DNA from: Pseudoxanthomonas jiangsuensis
GTDB taxonomy: Bacteria > Pseudomonadota > Gammaproteobacteria > Xanthomonadales > Xanthomonadaceae
Assembly (NCBI RefSeq): GCF_010093185.1
Contig: NZ_PDWL01000016.1
Location: forward strand, 38,529 to 102,528
DNA: 64,000 nt
Direction of reading: 5' to 3'
Shown here: piece after piece, positions 38,003-46,270 of the stretch
How the letters are laid out: the number at the start of each line of letters is the position of its first letter
Numbering within the stretch: the first letter of the stretch is position 1
The notes under the pieces: model-generated
The model's input: only the letters and a program-made list of their open reading frames with translations
Told to the model about the DNA's origin: nothing
Database searches by the model: none
Translations under genes and position numbers: made by a program

Positions 38003-39490
38003 TCAGAGCAGGACCACATCGAACTGCTCCTGCAGGTACTGCTCGTCGGCCTGGAACCGGATCGACTTGCCGAGGAACTCCTCCAGCTCGGCCACCGCGG
38101 CCGACTCCTCCTCGGTGATCCTGGCGACCACCTTGGCCGAGGCGATCACCAGCAGGCGCGCGGCCTCGAACTGGCGCACCGCGCGGGTGATCTCGCGGAA
38201 GATCTCGTAGGTCACCGTCTCGGTGGTCTTGACCGAACCGCGCCCGCTGCACTGCGGGCAGGTCTCCGACAGCTGCCGCTCCAGGCTCTCGACGGTGCGC
38301 TTGCGGGTCATCTCGACCAGGCCGAGCGGCGAGAAGTCGTACACCGTGGTCTTGGCGTGGTCGCGCGCCAGCGACTTCTCCAGGGTCCGCAACACCTGGC
38401 GGCGGTGCTCCGGATCGACCATGTCGATGAAGTCGATGATGATGATCCCGCCCAGGTTGCGCAGCCGCAGCTGCCGCGCTACCGCCTGCGCGGCCTCGAG
38501 GTTGGTGCGATACACCGTCTCCTCGAGGTTGCGCTGGCCCAGGAACGAGCCGGTGTTGACGTCGATGGTGGTCATCGCCTCGGTCTGGTCGATGACCAGG
38601 TAGCCGCCGGACTTCAGCGGCACCTGCTTGTCCAGGGCGCGGCCGATCTCGTCCTCGACGCCGTAGAGGTCGAAGATCGGGCGGTCGCCGGTGTACAGCT
38701 CCAGCTTCTCGCCCAGCACCGGCATGTACTTGGCGACGAAGGCCTGCAGCCGGTCGTAGGTGTCGCGCGAGTCCACCCGCACCTTCTCCACGTCCTTGCG
38801 GATCAGGTCGCGGACCGAGCGCAGGGGCAGGCTCAGGTCCTCGTAGATGACGGTGCACGGCGCGGCCTCGCGGCCGCGGCGCTCGACCACGTTCCAGACC
38901 CGCGACAGGTAGGCGATGTCCTCGGCCAGGGCCTCGGCCGGCTGGCCTTCGGCGTTGGTGCGGACGATGTAGCCGTGGCCGCCGTGGCTGGCGGCCAGGT
39001 CCGAGACCAGGGTCTTCAGCCGCAGGCGCTCGGCCTCGTCCTCGATCCGCGCCGAGACCCCGACGCTGCGCGACTGCGGCAGCAGCACCAGGTAGCGCGA
39101 GGGGATGCTGATCTGGGTGGTCAGGCGCGCGCCCTTGGTCCCGATCGGGTCCTTGACCACCTGGACCACGATCTCCTGGCCGTCGCGCAGGAGCTCGACG
39201 ATCGAGGGCGTGGGCAGCGGGTGCGGCGGGCTGTCGTCGGCCAGGCCGGCGTCCACCGGCGCCGGCCGGACCACGTCGTTGGCGTGCAGGAACGCGGCGC
39301 GCTCCAGCCCGACCTCGACGAAGGCCGCCTGCATCCCCGGCATCACCCGCTGGACCTTGCCCTTGTAGATGTTGCCGACCACGCCGCGGCGCCAGCCGCG
39401 CTCGATGTGCAGCTCCTGCAGCATGCCGCTCTCGACCACCGCCACGCGGGTCTCGCGCGGGGTGACGTTGACCAGGATCTCCTCGGACAC
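38003..39490 (-). CDS. rng: Ribonuclease G
   Basis: 495 residues. Endonuclease of 16S rRNA 5' maturation and mRNA decay. An S1 domain (GVVGNIYKGKVQRVMPGMQAAFVEVGLERAAFLHANDV) is followed by the RNase-H-like part, with the catalytic Mg-binding Asp residues in YLVIDQTEAMTTIDVNTG and GGIIIIDFIDMVD. The Zn-link CPQCSGRG holds the dimer. The short C-terminus marks RNase G rather than E. GTG 39490 is used because the protein then begins (M)SEEILVNVTPRETRVA as family members do. A GTG at 39502, overlapping the maf stop as GTGA, would add four residues. Confidence 0.95.
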   Translation of the reverse strand: MSEEILVNVTPRETRVAVVESGMLQELHIERGWRRGVVGNIYKGKVQRVMPGMQAAFVEVGLERAAFLHANDVVRPAPVDAGLADDSPPHPLPTPSIVELLRDGQEIVVQVVKDPIGTKGARLTTQISIPSRYLVLLPQSRSVGVSARIEDEAERLRLKTLVSDLAASHGGHGYIVRTNAEGQPAEALAEDIAYLSRVWNVVERRGREAAPCTVIYEDLSLPLRSVRDLIRKDVEKVRVDSRDTYDRLQAFVAKYMPVLGEKLELYTGDRPIFDLYGVEDEIGRALDKQVPLKSGGYLVIDQTEAMTTIDVNTGSFLGQRNLEETVYRTNLEAAQAVARQLRLRNLGGIIIIDFIDMVDPEHRRQVLRTLEKSLARDHAKTTVYDFSPLGLVEMTRKRTVESLERQLSETCPQCSGRGSVKTTETVTYEIFREITRAVRQFEAARLLVIASAKVVARITEEESAAVAELEEFLGKSIRFQADEQYLQEQFDVVLL

Positions 39491-39498
39491 GACCGCGC

Positions 39499-40131
39499 TC
39501 ACCCGGCCACCGCGGCGCCGGCGTGCGCATGCGCAGCCGCTCCGTCGCCAGCCGCCCGGTCCCCGGCCGGAGCCGGACCGGCGCCCAGCAGGCGCGCGGT
39601 CTCGTGCAGGGGCAGGCCCATCACCCCGGAATAGGAGCCGGACAGGTGTTCGACGAAGGCCTCGGCCCGGCCCTGGATGGCATAGGCGCCGGCCTTGCCC
39701 AGCGCCTCGCCGGTGGCCACGTAGGCGGCGATCGCGGCCTCGTCCAGCGCAGCGAAGCGCACGATGGTGGTGGACAGGACCTCGCGCTCGCCGCCGGCGT
39801 CGATCACCACCACCGCCGAGAGCACGGTGTGTTCGCGCGCGGACAGCCGGCGCAGCATCGCCGCCGCGTCGGCGGCGTCGGCCGGCTTGCCGAACACCTC
39901 CTCGCCCAGCACCACCTCGGTGTCGGCACCGAGCACCCGGGCGCCCGCTTCGGCGGCCACCCGGGCCCAGCCGGCGCGGGCCTTCTCCCGCGCCACCCGG
40001 CGCACGTAGTCGGCCGCGCCCTCCGCCGGCGCCCGGACTTCCGGGACGTCGACGTCGAGCAGGCGGTAGGTCAGGCCGAGACGGTCCAGCAGTTCGGCCC
40101 GGCGGGGCGATTTCGAGGCCAGGTGCAGCAT
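39499..40131 (-). CDS. maf: Maf nucleotide pyrophosphatase
   Basis: 210 residues. Hydrolyses dTTP/UTP or modified nucleotides to monophosphates (housecleaning). [17 protein letters not shown] at the start, [33 protein letters not shown], and [30 protein letters not shown] are the Maf blocks; YhdE-type (dTTP/UTP) specificity is suggested by its place before rng. ATG 40131 gives the canonical M-L-x-LAS-x-SPRR start. A C-terminal Ala/Gly tail of about 25 residues is extra. Confidence 0.93.
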   Translation of the reverse strand: MLHLASKSPRRAELLDRLGLTYRLLDVDVPEVRAPAEGAADYVRRVAREKARAGWARVAAEAGARVLGADTEVVLGEEVFGKPADAADAAAMLRRLSAREHTVLSAVVVIDAGGEREVLSTTIVRFAALDEAAIAAYVATGEALGKAGAYAIQGRAEAFVEHLSGSYSGVMGLPLHETARLLGAGPAPAGDRAAGDGAAAHAHAGAAVAG

Positions 40132-40302
40132 GGGCGGAAGGATAACCCGCGGCATGGGCCTGAACGGTGGCAAGGTGTGGCATCCGGCGCCCGAACCCCG
40201 CCCGGGCTCACGGCGCGTTCATCCCGGCGACCCGACCCTGCCGCGCACCGACGCGCGTGCCCGGCCCCGGCCGGGTCCGTCATCCAACAAGGAGATCCAC
40301 CC

Positions 40303-41025
40303 ATGCGCAGTTTCCTGGCTTCGATCCTGGCCCCGCTCGCCGTCCTGGCCCTGTCCGCCCCGGCGGCCGGGCAGACCGCCACCGCCCCGTTGCCGGCCGA
40401 CGCCACCCTGCTGTCGGTCTCGGCCCAGGCCGAGGCCAGCCGCGCCCCGGACATCGCCACGATCTCGGCCGGGGTGGTCACCCAGGCCGCCGACGGCAAC
40501 GGCGCCATGCGCCAGAATGCCGAGCTGATGAACAAGGTGCTGGCCGCGCTGAAGGCGGCCGGGGTGGCCGAGAAGGACGTGCAGACCAGCGGCATCCACC
40601 TGCAGCCGCAGTACCGCTACGCCGAGAACCAGCCGCCGGCGATCACCGGTTACCAGGCCAGCAACACGGTCAACGTCAAGCTGCGCGACGTGTCGAAGAT
40701 GGGCAAGGTGCTGGACGCGCTGGTGGCCAGCGGCTCCAACCAGATCAACGGCCCCAGCTTCGGCATCGACGAGCCCGAGCCGCTGTACGACCAGGCGCGG
40801 CTGGACGCGCTGAAGCTGGCCCAGGCCCGGGCCGAGACCTACGCCAAGGCGCTGGGCCTGCGGGTGCGCCGGATCGTAAGCATCGGCGAGGGCGGTGGCG
40901 CGGTCCCGATGCCGATGCCGCGGATGGCGATGATGAAGGCCGAGGCCTTCGACAGCACGCCGGTGGCCGCGGGCGAGAGCAGCGTGTCGGTCTCGCTGGA
41001 CGTGGTGTTCGAGCTGGGGCGCTGA
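40303..41025 (+). CDS. SIMPL-domain (DUF541) periplasmic protein
   Basis: 240 residues: signal peptide (1-23, LALSAPAAGQ), then the SIMPL/BP26 domain with LLSVSAQAEASRAPDIATISAGVVTQA, ALKAAGVAEKDVQTSGIHLQPQY, TGYQASNTVNVKLRD and ALKLAQARAETYAKALGLRV. Homologues (E. coli YggE, Brucella BP26) form ring-shaped periplasmic or outer-membrane assemblies and are linked to oxidative stress; exact role open. A strong AAGGAGAT precedes ATG 40303. It is followed by its own terminator. Confidence 0.9.
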   Translation: MRSFLASILAPLAVLALSAPAAGQTATAPLPADATLLSVSAQAEASRAPDIATISAGVVTQAADGNGAMRQNAELMNKVLAALKAAGVAEKDVQTSGIHLQPQYRYAENQPPAITGYQASNTVNVKLRDVSKMGKVLDALVASGSNQINGPSFGIDEPEPLYDQARLDALKLAQARAETYAKALGLRVRRIVSIGEGGGAVPMPMPRMAMMKAEAFDSTPVAAGESSVSVSLDVVFELGR

Positions 41026-41052
41026 GGTTTCGAGCTGCAAAGCGTTCCACCT

Positions 41053-41085
41053 GCAGCCCGGCTCGATGCCGGGCTGCTGCTTTTT
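41053..41085 (+). terminator. Rho-independent terminator of the SIMPL gene
   Basis: GCAGCCCGGC/GCCGGGCTGC, perfect 10-bp stem with loop TCGAT, followed by TGCTTTTT. It lies 28 bases after the stop. The next 100 bases (41086-41183) hold no supported gene. Confidence 0.88.
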
Positions 41086-41183
41086 GGCTTGGTCGAGGGT
41101 GGCCTGCGCAGAGACATCGACTTCGGACCGGGCCGCCGCACGGAAGGGATGGCGTAAGAGCGCCGGCTTCGGAAGGGGCCGCC

Positions 41184-41282
41184 GTGCCTTGGGTCTGCGG
41201 TGCACCGCTCGGGCGGGCGTCCTGCCCGCAACGCGCGGCCGTGGCACATCCCTGTGCCACTTGCCCCGCAGACCCAAGGCAC
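41184..41282 (-). repeat. Two-hairpin structured repeat, family 2, copy 1
   Basis: GTGCCTTGGGTCTGCGG (41184-41200) pairs perfectly over 17 bp with CCGCAGACCCAAGGCAC (41266-41282). A further GGCCG/CGGCC lies outside it. Inside are two hairpins, GCGGGC/GCCCGC (41213-41229) and GTGGCACA/TGTGCCAC (41241-41260). Read on the minus strand, the second has loop GGGA within ACAGGGATGT, matching copy 2, and both copies share GGGGCA, GCGCGT and CCCGAGCGG joints. Copy orientation is therefore minus. Not recognised. Confidence 0.7.
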
Positions 41283-41358
41283 GACGGCCTCTGCGGCTTT
41301 GGAGGTCACCGCTTCGGTTGCTTCTGCTCTTCAGGCTTTGCTGCGTCTTTCCCCACTG

Positions 41359-41570
41359 CCGTCGTCCCGGCGAACGCCGAGACCCAGTGTCTTTGCTTCC
41401 CTTGTAGGAGCCGGCCTTGCCGGCGACCGCCATGGTGGAGGCGTCTGCGTGAAACCGGCTGCCAGTGATCCGTCCGCCTCCACGGTCGCCGGCAAGACCG
41501 GCTCCTACAGGAGGAGCACAGCAAAGCGGAGAAGCAAGGCGCTGGGTCCCGGCGTTCGCCGGGACGACGG
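41359..41570. repeat. Composite inverted repeat enclosing a REP pair
   Basis: The outer arms at 41359-41388 and 41541-41570 are near-perfect reverse complements (core CCCGGCGAACGCC...GGCGTTCGCCGGG). This is the widespread proteobacterial repeat whose spurious translations read like VPAFAGTT or PANAGTQ. The arms continue inwards (TTTGCTTC / GAAGCAAGG) to the REP pair at 41403-41509. The whole 212 bases can fold on itself. Confidence 0.65.
41403..41509. repeat. REP pair (BIME-like), 107 bp
   Basis: TGTAGGAGCCGGCCTTGCCG at 41403 and its inverse, CGGCAAGACCGGCTCCTACA, ending at 41509. The spacer (GCGTCTGCGTGAAACCGGCT then GATCCGTCCGCCTCC) is shared with the 60210 copy, so the whole unit, not only the arms, is a repeat. 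Such palindromes are usually moved by RAYT (TnpA-REP) enzymes; none is encoded here. Confidence 0.75.
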
Positions 41571-41605
41571 CTGATAGAAGTAACGAACCCACCGCGCGCA
41601 GAAGA

Positions 41606-41709
41606 CGCGGCGGACCGGTTGTGTTGGGGCAGCGGACAGGGATGTCCGCGGTAGCGCGTGCGCACACGGATGTGCGCCCGAGCGGCCACGACACGGCCGG
41701 TTCGCCGCG
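41606..41709 (+). repeat. Two-hairpin structured repeat, family 2, copy 2
   Basis: An outer helix of 21 continuous pairs joins 41606-41626 with 41689-41709, if four G.U pairs are allowed (613/702, 619/696, 620/695, 625/690). These would be C.A mismatches on the other strand, so the plus strand is the one that folds as RNA. Inside are GCGGACA-GGGA-TGTCCGC (41632-41649) and GCGCACA-CGGA-TGTGCGC (41660-41677), perfect 7-bp hairpins, with CCCGAGCGG between them and the outer helix. The remaining 41710-41912 before tonB shows nothing I can support. Confidence 0.7.
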
Positions 41710-41912
41710 GCTCAGCCCGAAGACAGCCAAACCCAATGCCTTTGCAGTTGCAGTTGCGGTAATGACCGCCTAAGACCTTGGTCGAATCCCCGCCGCGGAC
41801 GCTTGAAGACCCCGCCCCTGCGGGCGCAGTCTGGAACCCGGCCATCGCGGCCAACCCCGGCCGCCCTGTCCGTGCGTTGTTTCCCCCGTCATTCCCGCAA
41901 TGGAGGTGGATC

Positions 41913-42572
41913 ATGGTTCGCACGCTGCCGTCCCAGGCCCAGACCCGCCTGGATCCCTCCCGCATCCTCGCCACCAGCTTCGCCCTGGCCGTCCACGCCC
42001 TGGCCCTGCTGGTCCTGCTGCTGCCGCTGACCCAGGCCTCCCTGCCCGACCTGCGACCGGAACCGGCGCCCGAACGCTGGAAGGTCGAGCGCGTCCTGCC
42101 CGCCACCCCGCTGCCGCCCAAACCCGTCGAGCAGCCGCGCACCCAAGTCCCGCCACGCCCGCAGCCGGCTGCGGTGCAGACCCCGCAACCGCTGCGGCTG
42201 CCCGCCGTCGTCGACCAGGGCAGCCTGCCCGCCGATCCGGCCACCGACGCCGTCGGCCCGCCCGACATCGCCCCCGCCTGGGACCCCAATCCGTTGCAGG
42301 GCGCCGAGCTGCGCTACGCCGTCGCCCCGCCGCCGCCCTACCCGCGCGACGCCCTGCGCGCCGGCGCCGAAGGCACCGTGCTGCTGCGGGTGCTGGTGGA
42401 CATCGACGGCAGGCCGCTGGAAGTGGGCGTCGAGCGCAGCAGCGGCCACCGCTCGCTCGACCGCGAGGCCGTGCGCCAGGTGCAGCGCAGCTGGACGTTC
42501 GAACCGGCGATGCGCGACGGCCGCGCCGTCCAGGCCTGGGGCCTGGTGCCGATCGGCTTCAGCCTGCAGTGA
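41913..42572 (+). CDS. tonB: Energy transducer TonB
   Basis: 219 residues. One N-terminal transmembrane helix (about 19-43, ILATSFALAVHALALLVLLLPL), a proline-rich periplasmic spacer (about 60-120, with PLPPKPVEQPRTQVPPRPQP), then a TonB C-terminal domain: YPRDALRAGAEGTVLLRVLVDIDGRPLEVGVERSSGHRSLDREAVRQVQRSWTFEPA. It spans the periplasm to energise outer-membrane receptors together with ExbB/ExbD, which are not in the window. ATG 41913 follows TGGAGGT; upstream in-frame codons are not supported. Could serve the receptor at 15.5 kb, but genomes of this group carry many TonB proteins. Confidence 0.9.
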   Translation: MVRTLPSQAQTRLDPSRILATSFALAVHALALLVLLLPLTQASLPDLRPEPAPERWKVERVLPATPLPPKPVEQPRTQVPPRPQPAAVQTPQPLRLPAVVDQGSLPADPATDAVGPPDIAPAWDPNPLQGAELRYAVAPPPPYPRDALRAGAEGTVLLRVLVDIDGRPLEVGVERSSGHRSLDREAVRQVQRSWTFEPAMRDGRAVQAWGLVPIGFSLQ

Positions 42573-42583
42573 TGGACAGGCCG

Positions 42584-42615
42584 TGCCCGCGCGCATCGGA
42601 CGACGCGCGCGGGCA
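42584..42615. terminator. Hairpin between convergent tonB and rlmH
   Basis: TGCCCGCGCG/CGCGCGGGCA, a perfect 10-bp stem with a 12-base loop and no U-tract on either side. It may act as a weak or Rho-assisted stop for both genes. Confidence 0.35.
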
Positions 42616-42646
42616 GGCTCCATGCGGCATCCCGTGCCGGCCGCGC

Positions 42647-43117
42647 TCAGGCGCGGTGGTAGGGATGGTTGGCCAGCAGCGCCGCGGCGCGGTACAGCTG
42701 CTCGGCCACCACCAGCCGCACCAGCATGTGCGGCAGGGTCAGCGGCCCCAGCGACCAGGATTCGGAGGCGGCCGCCAGCACCTCCGGGGCGTGCCCTTCC
42801 GGGCCGCCGATCAGGAACGCCAGGTCGCGGCCCTGCTGGCGCCAGTGCTCCATGCGCACCGCCAGCTGCTCGGACGACCAGGCCTTGCCCGGCACGTCCA
42901 GCGCGACCACGTGCGCGTTCTTCGGCAGCGCGGCCAGCACCCGCCGGCCCTCGTCCTCGATCGCCCGGTGCGGATCGCGGCCCTTGCCGCGCAGGCCCGG
43001 CTCCACTTCCACCAGTTCCAGCGGCAGCCAGTGCGAGAGCCGCTTGCGGTATTCGCCGAAGCCTTCGGCCACCCAGGACGGTGCGCGTTCGCCGGTGGCG
43101 ATCAGTCGTGCCTTCAT
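42647..43117 (-). CDS. rlmH: 23S rRNA (pseudouridine1915-N3)-methyltransferase
   Basis: 156 residues, standard size for this SPOUT enzyme. ARLIATGERAPSWVAEGFGEYRKRLSHWLPLELVEVEP at the start, ALDVPGKAWSSEQLA, and the SAM-binding knot FLIGGPEGHAPEVLAAASESWSLGPLTLPHMLVRLVVAEQLYRA. ATG 43117 begins MKARLIA. In related genomes rlmH directly follows rsfS; here a GH43 and a J-domain gene come between. Confidence 0.96.
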   Translation of the reverse strand: MKARLIATGERAPSWVAEGFGEYRKRLSHWLPLELVEVEPGLRGKGRDPHRAIEDEGRRVLAALPKNAHVVALDVPGKAWSSEQLAVRMEHWRQQGRDLAFLIGGPEGHAPEVLAAASESWSLGPLTLPHMLVRLVVAEQLYRAAALLANHPYHRA

Positions 43118-43289
43118 CCGCGCATGATAGCCCCCGGCACGCATGCGCCACGCCGCTGCCAGGAAGCCCCATGTCGTCGGCATGCGCCTGTTCCGACGTA
43201 TTCCGCCAGCGCAGCGCTGCCATGCCGCGCAGGCCGCGTGCTACGGTCCGGCACCGCACGCACGTCCGCCGCCCTGGGAGGGGAAACGC

Positions 43290-45080
43290 ATGGGTCGTCG
43301 CATCAACGCGCACAACGCGCCGCCCTGGCGCATCGCGCTGCTCGCCGCGCTGCTGGCGGCCAGCCATGCCTCCATCGCCTGGGCCGCACAGGAGGGGAAG
43401 GACCACACGGCGCAGACGTCATCGCCTACGGCACCGGTCGCCGCGTTCGATTGGTTCCGCTACGAGGGCAGCGATCCGGCCGACATGGCCCATCCGCCCG
43501 CGCCCGGCCAGTTCCGCAATCCGGTCATCAAGGGCTTCCATCCCGACCCGAGCGTGGTGCGGGTCGGCGGCGACTACTACCTGGTGACCTCGACCTTCGG
43601 CTGGTTCCCGGGCATTCCCGTGTTCCACAGCACCGACCTGGTCCACTGGACCCAGATCGGCAACGCCATCGACCGCCCCGACCAGCTGGACTTCGGCGCG
43701 CACGACCTGGTCAACGGCGTGTTCGCGCCGGCGATCGAATACCACGATGGCCGCTTCTGGATCGCCAACACCTGCTTCCCGGCCTGCGGCGGCAACTTCG
43801 TGATCACCGCCACCGACCCGGCCGGGCCGTGGTCGGACCCGGTGTGGCTGCCGGACCTGGCCGGCGGGATCGATCCGTCGCTGTTCTTCGACGATGACGG
43901 CCGCGCCTGGATCGTCAACAACGACCTGCCGGAAGGCGGCAAGGAGCGCTACACCGGCCACCGCGCGATCTGGCTGCAGCAGTTCGATCCGCAGGCGATG
44001 CGCACCGTCGGCCCGCGCACGGTGATCCTGGACGGCGGCATCAACCCGGCGCAGAAGCCCGAATACGTCGAAGGCCCGCACCTGTTCAAGCGCGACGGCT
44101 GGTACTACCTCACGGCGGCCGAGGGCGGTACCGGCGAGATGCACCGCCAGGTGGTCCTGCGCAGCCGCCGGGTCGAAGGCCCGTACGTCGCCTGGTCCGG
44201 CAATCCGGCGTTGACCCAGCGCGACCTGCCGCGCGAGCGGCCGTTCCCGGTCACCTCCACCGGCCACGCCGATTTCGTCCGGACCCAGGACGGCGACTGG
44301 TGGGCGGTGTTCCTCGGCAACCGGCCCTACCCGCCGCTGGACGGCCACTACGTCAACACCGGGCGCGAGACCTTCCTGCTGCCGGTGGCCTGGACCGCCG
44401 ACGGCTGGCCGCGGATCGGCGAGCCCGGCCAGCCGGTGCCCTACGCGCTGGACGCGCCGCGGCTGCCGCCGGGTACGGCGCCTGTGCCGACCTCCGGCAG
44501 TTTCGCCGTCAACGACGACTTCGACCGCCCGGCACTTGCGCCGTCCTGGATCACCCCGCGCAATCCGCGCTCGGAATGGCACCGGCTGGCCGATGGTGCG
44601 CTGTGGCTGCAGGCGCGCGAAGTGCGCCTGGGCGACCGCGGCAATCCCTCGTTCCTGGCCCGGCGCCAGCAGCACCAGGATGCCGACGTCAGCACTGTGG
44701 TCCGCTTCGCCCCGGCGCGCGACGGCGACACCGCCGGCCTGGCCGCGTTCCAGAACGAGGACTACTGGTACCTGCTGGCGCTGGTCCGCCAGGGCGAGCG
44801 CCTGGCGGTGGTCCTGGACCGGCGCGACGGCCGCGTCCGCGGCCAGGACCGGACCGGCACCCGCCTGGCCGCGGCGACGCTGCCGGACAGCGTCGCCGGG
44901 CAGCCGCTCTACCTGCGCATCCGCGCGCGCGGGGACCGCTACGAGTTCCAGTACGCGCTCGAGGAAGGCCGCTGGCGCACCCTGCTCGCCGGCATGGACG
45001 GCACCCTGCTCAGCACCGCGGTGGCCGGTGGCTTCACCGGCGCGGTATTCGGGGTCTACGCCGGGCGCGCGCCGCTGTAG
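43290..45080 (+). CDS. Secreted GH43 beta-xylosidase/arabinofuranosidase with C-terminal beta-sandwich
   Basis: 596 residues. Signal peptide (about 1-32, ALLAALLAASHASIAWAA), then the GH43 propeller with base Asp in NPVIKGFHPDPSVVRVGGDYYLVTSTF, modulating Asp in GGIDPSLFFDDDG and acid Glu in KPEYVEGPHLFKRDGWYYLTAAEGGT. A beta-sandwich (about 405-596, FAVNDDFDRPALAPSWITPRNP onward) is the GH43_C2 domain of xylan-active enzymes. Would trim xylo- or arabinoxylo-oligosaccharides in the periplasm. GGGAGGGG precedes ATG 43290. The stop TAG belongs to a REP half-site. It lies alone on the plus strand inside a conserved minus-strand housekeeping run, suggesting insertion. Confidence 0.9.
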   Translation: MGRRINAHNAPPWRIALLAALLAASHASIAWAAQEGKDHTAQTSSPTAPVAAFDWFRYEGSDPADMAHPPAPGQFRNPVIKGFHPDPSVVRVGGDYYLVTSTFGWFPGIPVFHSTDLVHWTQIGNAIDRPDQLDFGAHDLVNGVFAPAIEYHDGRFWIANTCFPACGGNFVITATDPAGPWSDPVWLPDLAGGIDPSLFFDDDGRAWIVNNDLPEGGKERYTGHRAIWLQQFDPQAMRTVGPRTVILDGGINPAQKPEYVEGPHLFKRDGWYYLTAAEGGTGEMHRQVVLRSRRVEGPYVAWSGNPALTQRDLPRERPFPVTSTGHADFVRTQDGDWWAVFLGNRPYPPLDGHYVNTGRETFLLPVAWTADGWPRIGEPGQPVPYALDAPRLPPGTAPVPTSGSFAVNDDFDRPALAPSWITPRNPRSEWHRLADGALWLQAREVRLGDRGNPSFLARRQQHQDADVSTVVRFAPARDGDTAGLAAFQNEDYWYLLALVRQGERLAVVLDRRDGRVRGQDRTGTRLAAATLPDSVAGQPLYLRIRARGDRYEFQYALEEGRWRTLLAGMDGTLLSTAVAGGFTGAVFGVYAGRAPL

Positions 45081-45102
45081 GGGCCGGCTTGCCGGCGACC
45101 GC
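45076..45102. repeat. Single REP half-site at the GH43 stop
   Basis: TGTAGGGGCCGGCTTGCCGG followed by CGACCGC, one arm of the REP family, with GCCGGC-TT-GCCGGC able to form a small hairpin. Its TAG is the GH43 stop codon. Confidence 0.6.
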
Positions 45103-45107
45103 ACCGA

Positions 45108-46232
45108 TCAACCGTCGGCGTCGGGATCGTCCAGCGGGACGTGTTGCCGGCGCTGGTCCTTGAGCCAGCGCCTGAATTCCGCCGGATCCTGCAGGCGGCG
45201 CAGGTCGTCCTCCAGCCATGCGATCTCGTCGGCCAGCTGGCGCTTGATCCGCGCCAGCAACGTGTCCAGCCGCGCCGGATCCAGACGCACGCCATCGCCC
45301 AGGCCGTAGTCGGCGCGGAAGGCGGCCTCCATCCGCGCCCGCTCCCGGCCGACCTCCGCGAGCTGGCGCTCGAGATCGCGGTTGTAGTCGTCGATCCGCG
45401 CCGCATCCATCCTGCGCAGCTGCTGCGGCTGCAGCTGGCCGATCTCCAGCTGCAGCTCGATCAGCTCCAGCAGGCTGCCGGCGCGGTAGGCCTGGTTGAG
45501 CCTCTGCATGAGCGCGGTCTTGCGCGCGCGTTCGTCCGGGTCCGGCTCGCGGTCCGGATGCAGGGCCGCGGCCAGCCGGCGGTACAGCTCGCGCAGCGGC
45601 ATCGCCGTGCCCTCGCCGGGGCTGGCGGCCGTCGCCCGCCGGGCCTTGCCCGCACGCCTGCGCTCGCCGCGCCCCTCGGCATGCGCCTGCCGCATCCGTT
45701 CGCGTTCGCGCAGGCGCTGCAGCAGCGCCTCGGGCACCTCGATCCCGTCCACGTCTTCCGGATCCAGGCCGAAATGCTCGGCCACCGCCTGGCGCATGCG
45801 GGCGTCGGCGGCCGCCTGTACCTGGCCGGAATCCGAGCCGGTGTGGCGTGCAAGCAGCGGCTCGAGATCCGCCCGGCCCTGCCCGGCCAGCGCACCGGCC
45901 AGCTCGCGGATCAGGTCCGACAGGAAGCCGCGCTCGGCCTTGCCCAGGCCGAAGCCGGCGTGCGCGTGGTCGAGCCGGGACACCCGTTCCAGGTCCAGCG
46001 CCTCGCGGCGCTCGAACAGCGGCACGGCCTGCTCGTGGTAGCGCCGGTGCCAGCGCGGCAAGGCTTCGCCCCAGGCCCGCAGCAGGGCGCGTTCCTGCTC
46101 GATCCTGTGCCTCAGCCCGTCGAAGCGCCGGCGTGCCGGCGACGAAGCCGCGTCAGGCAGCGTACCGTCGCCGCCGCCGGCCATGGCCGGCACGCGCACG
46201 GCCGGACGCTCGCCGGATCCGGGCGTACCCAT
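45108..46232 (-). CDS. J-domain protein, possible DnaK co-chaperone
   Basis: 374 residues, strongly charged and helical. Near residues 210-260 ELYRRLAAALHPDREPDPDERARKTALMQRLNQAY carries the HPD tripeptide and flanking helices of a degenerate J domain. The rest is coiled-coil-like (LLELIELQLEIGQLQPQQLRRMD, then DDYNRDLERQLAEVGRERARMEA). There is no Gly/Phe region or zinc finger, so it is a type III (DnaJC-like) protein; client unknown. ATG 46232 is the longest sensible start; MAGGG 48 bases downstream is an alternative. It lies 38 bases after rsfS. Confidence 0.75.
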   Translation of the reverse strand: MGTPGSGERPAVRVPAMAGGGDGTLPDAASSPARRRFDGLRHRIEQERALLRAWGEALPRWHRRYHEQAVPLFERREALDLERVSRLDHAHAGFGLGKAERGFLSDLIRELAGALAGQGRADLEPLLARHTGSDSGQVQAAADARMRQAVAEHFGLDPEDVDGIEVPEALLQRLRERERMRQAHAEGRGERRRAGKARRATAASPGEGTAMPLRELYRRLAAALHPDREPDPDERARKTALMQRLNQAYRAGSLLELIELQLEIGQLQPQQLRRMDAARIDDYNRDLERQLAEVGRERARMEAAFRADYGLGDGVRLDPARLDTLLARIKRQLADEIAWLEDDLRRLQDPAEFRRWLKDQRRQHVPLDDPDADG

Positions 46233-46270
46233 CGCTGCCGCGTCGTCCGCCGGGAACTGCCGCCAACGCG

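Noticed and set aside
33611..39634. A 2007-codon open frame on the plus strand over yhdP and rng
   Set aside because: It is the antisense shadow of two well-supported minus-strand genes; its Arg/Gln/His-rich translation has no domain, a usual effect of high G+C.
41184..41709. The family-2 hairpins as a CRISPR array or attC-type integron sites
   Set aside because: No regularly spaced direct repeats, no cas genes, no integrase; each unit is self-complementary with its own arms.
40219..41736. Minus-strand frames across the 41-kb repeat cluster, with peptides such as PANAGTQ and PAFAGTT
   Set aside because: These are known spurious translations of dispersed repeats and cross terminators and hairpins; no gene is supported between 41026 and 41912.
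41778..41912. An upstream extension of the tonB frame
   Set aside because: No ribosome site, low-complexity leader, and the ATG at 41913 has a strong GGAGGT and gives the normal short cytoplasmic tail before the membrane helix.
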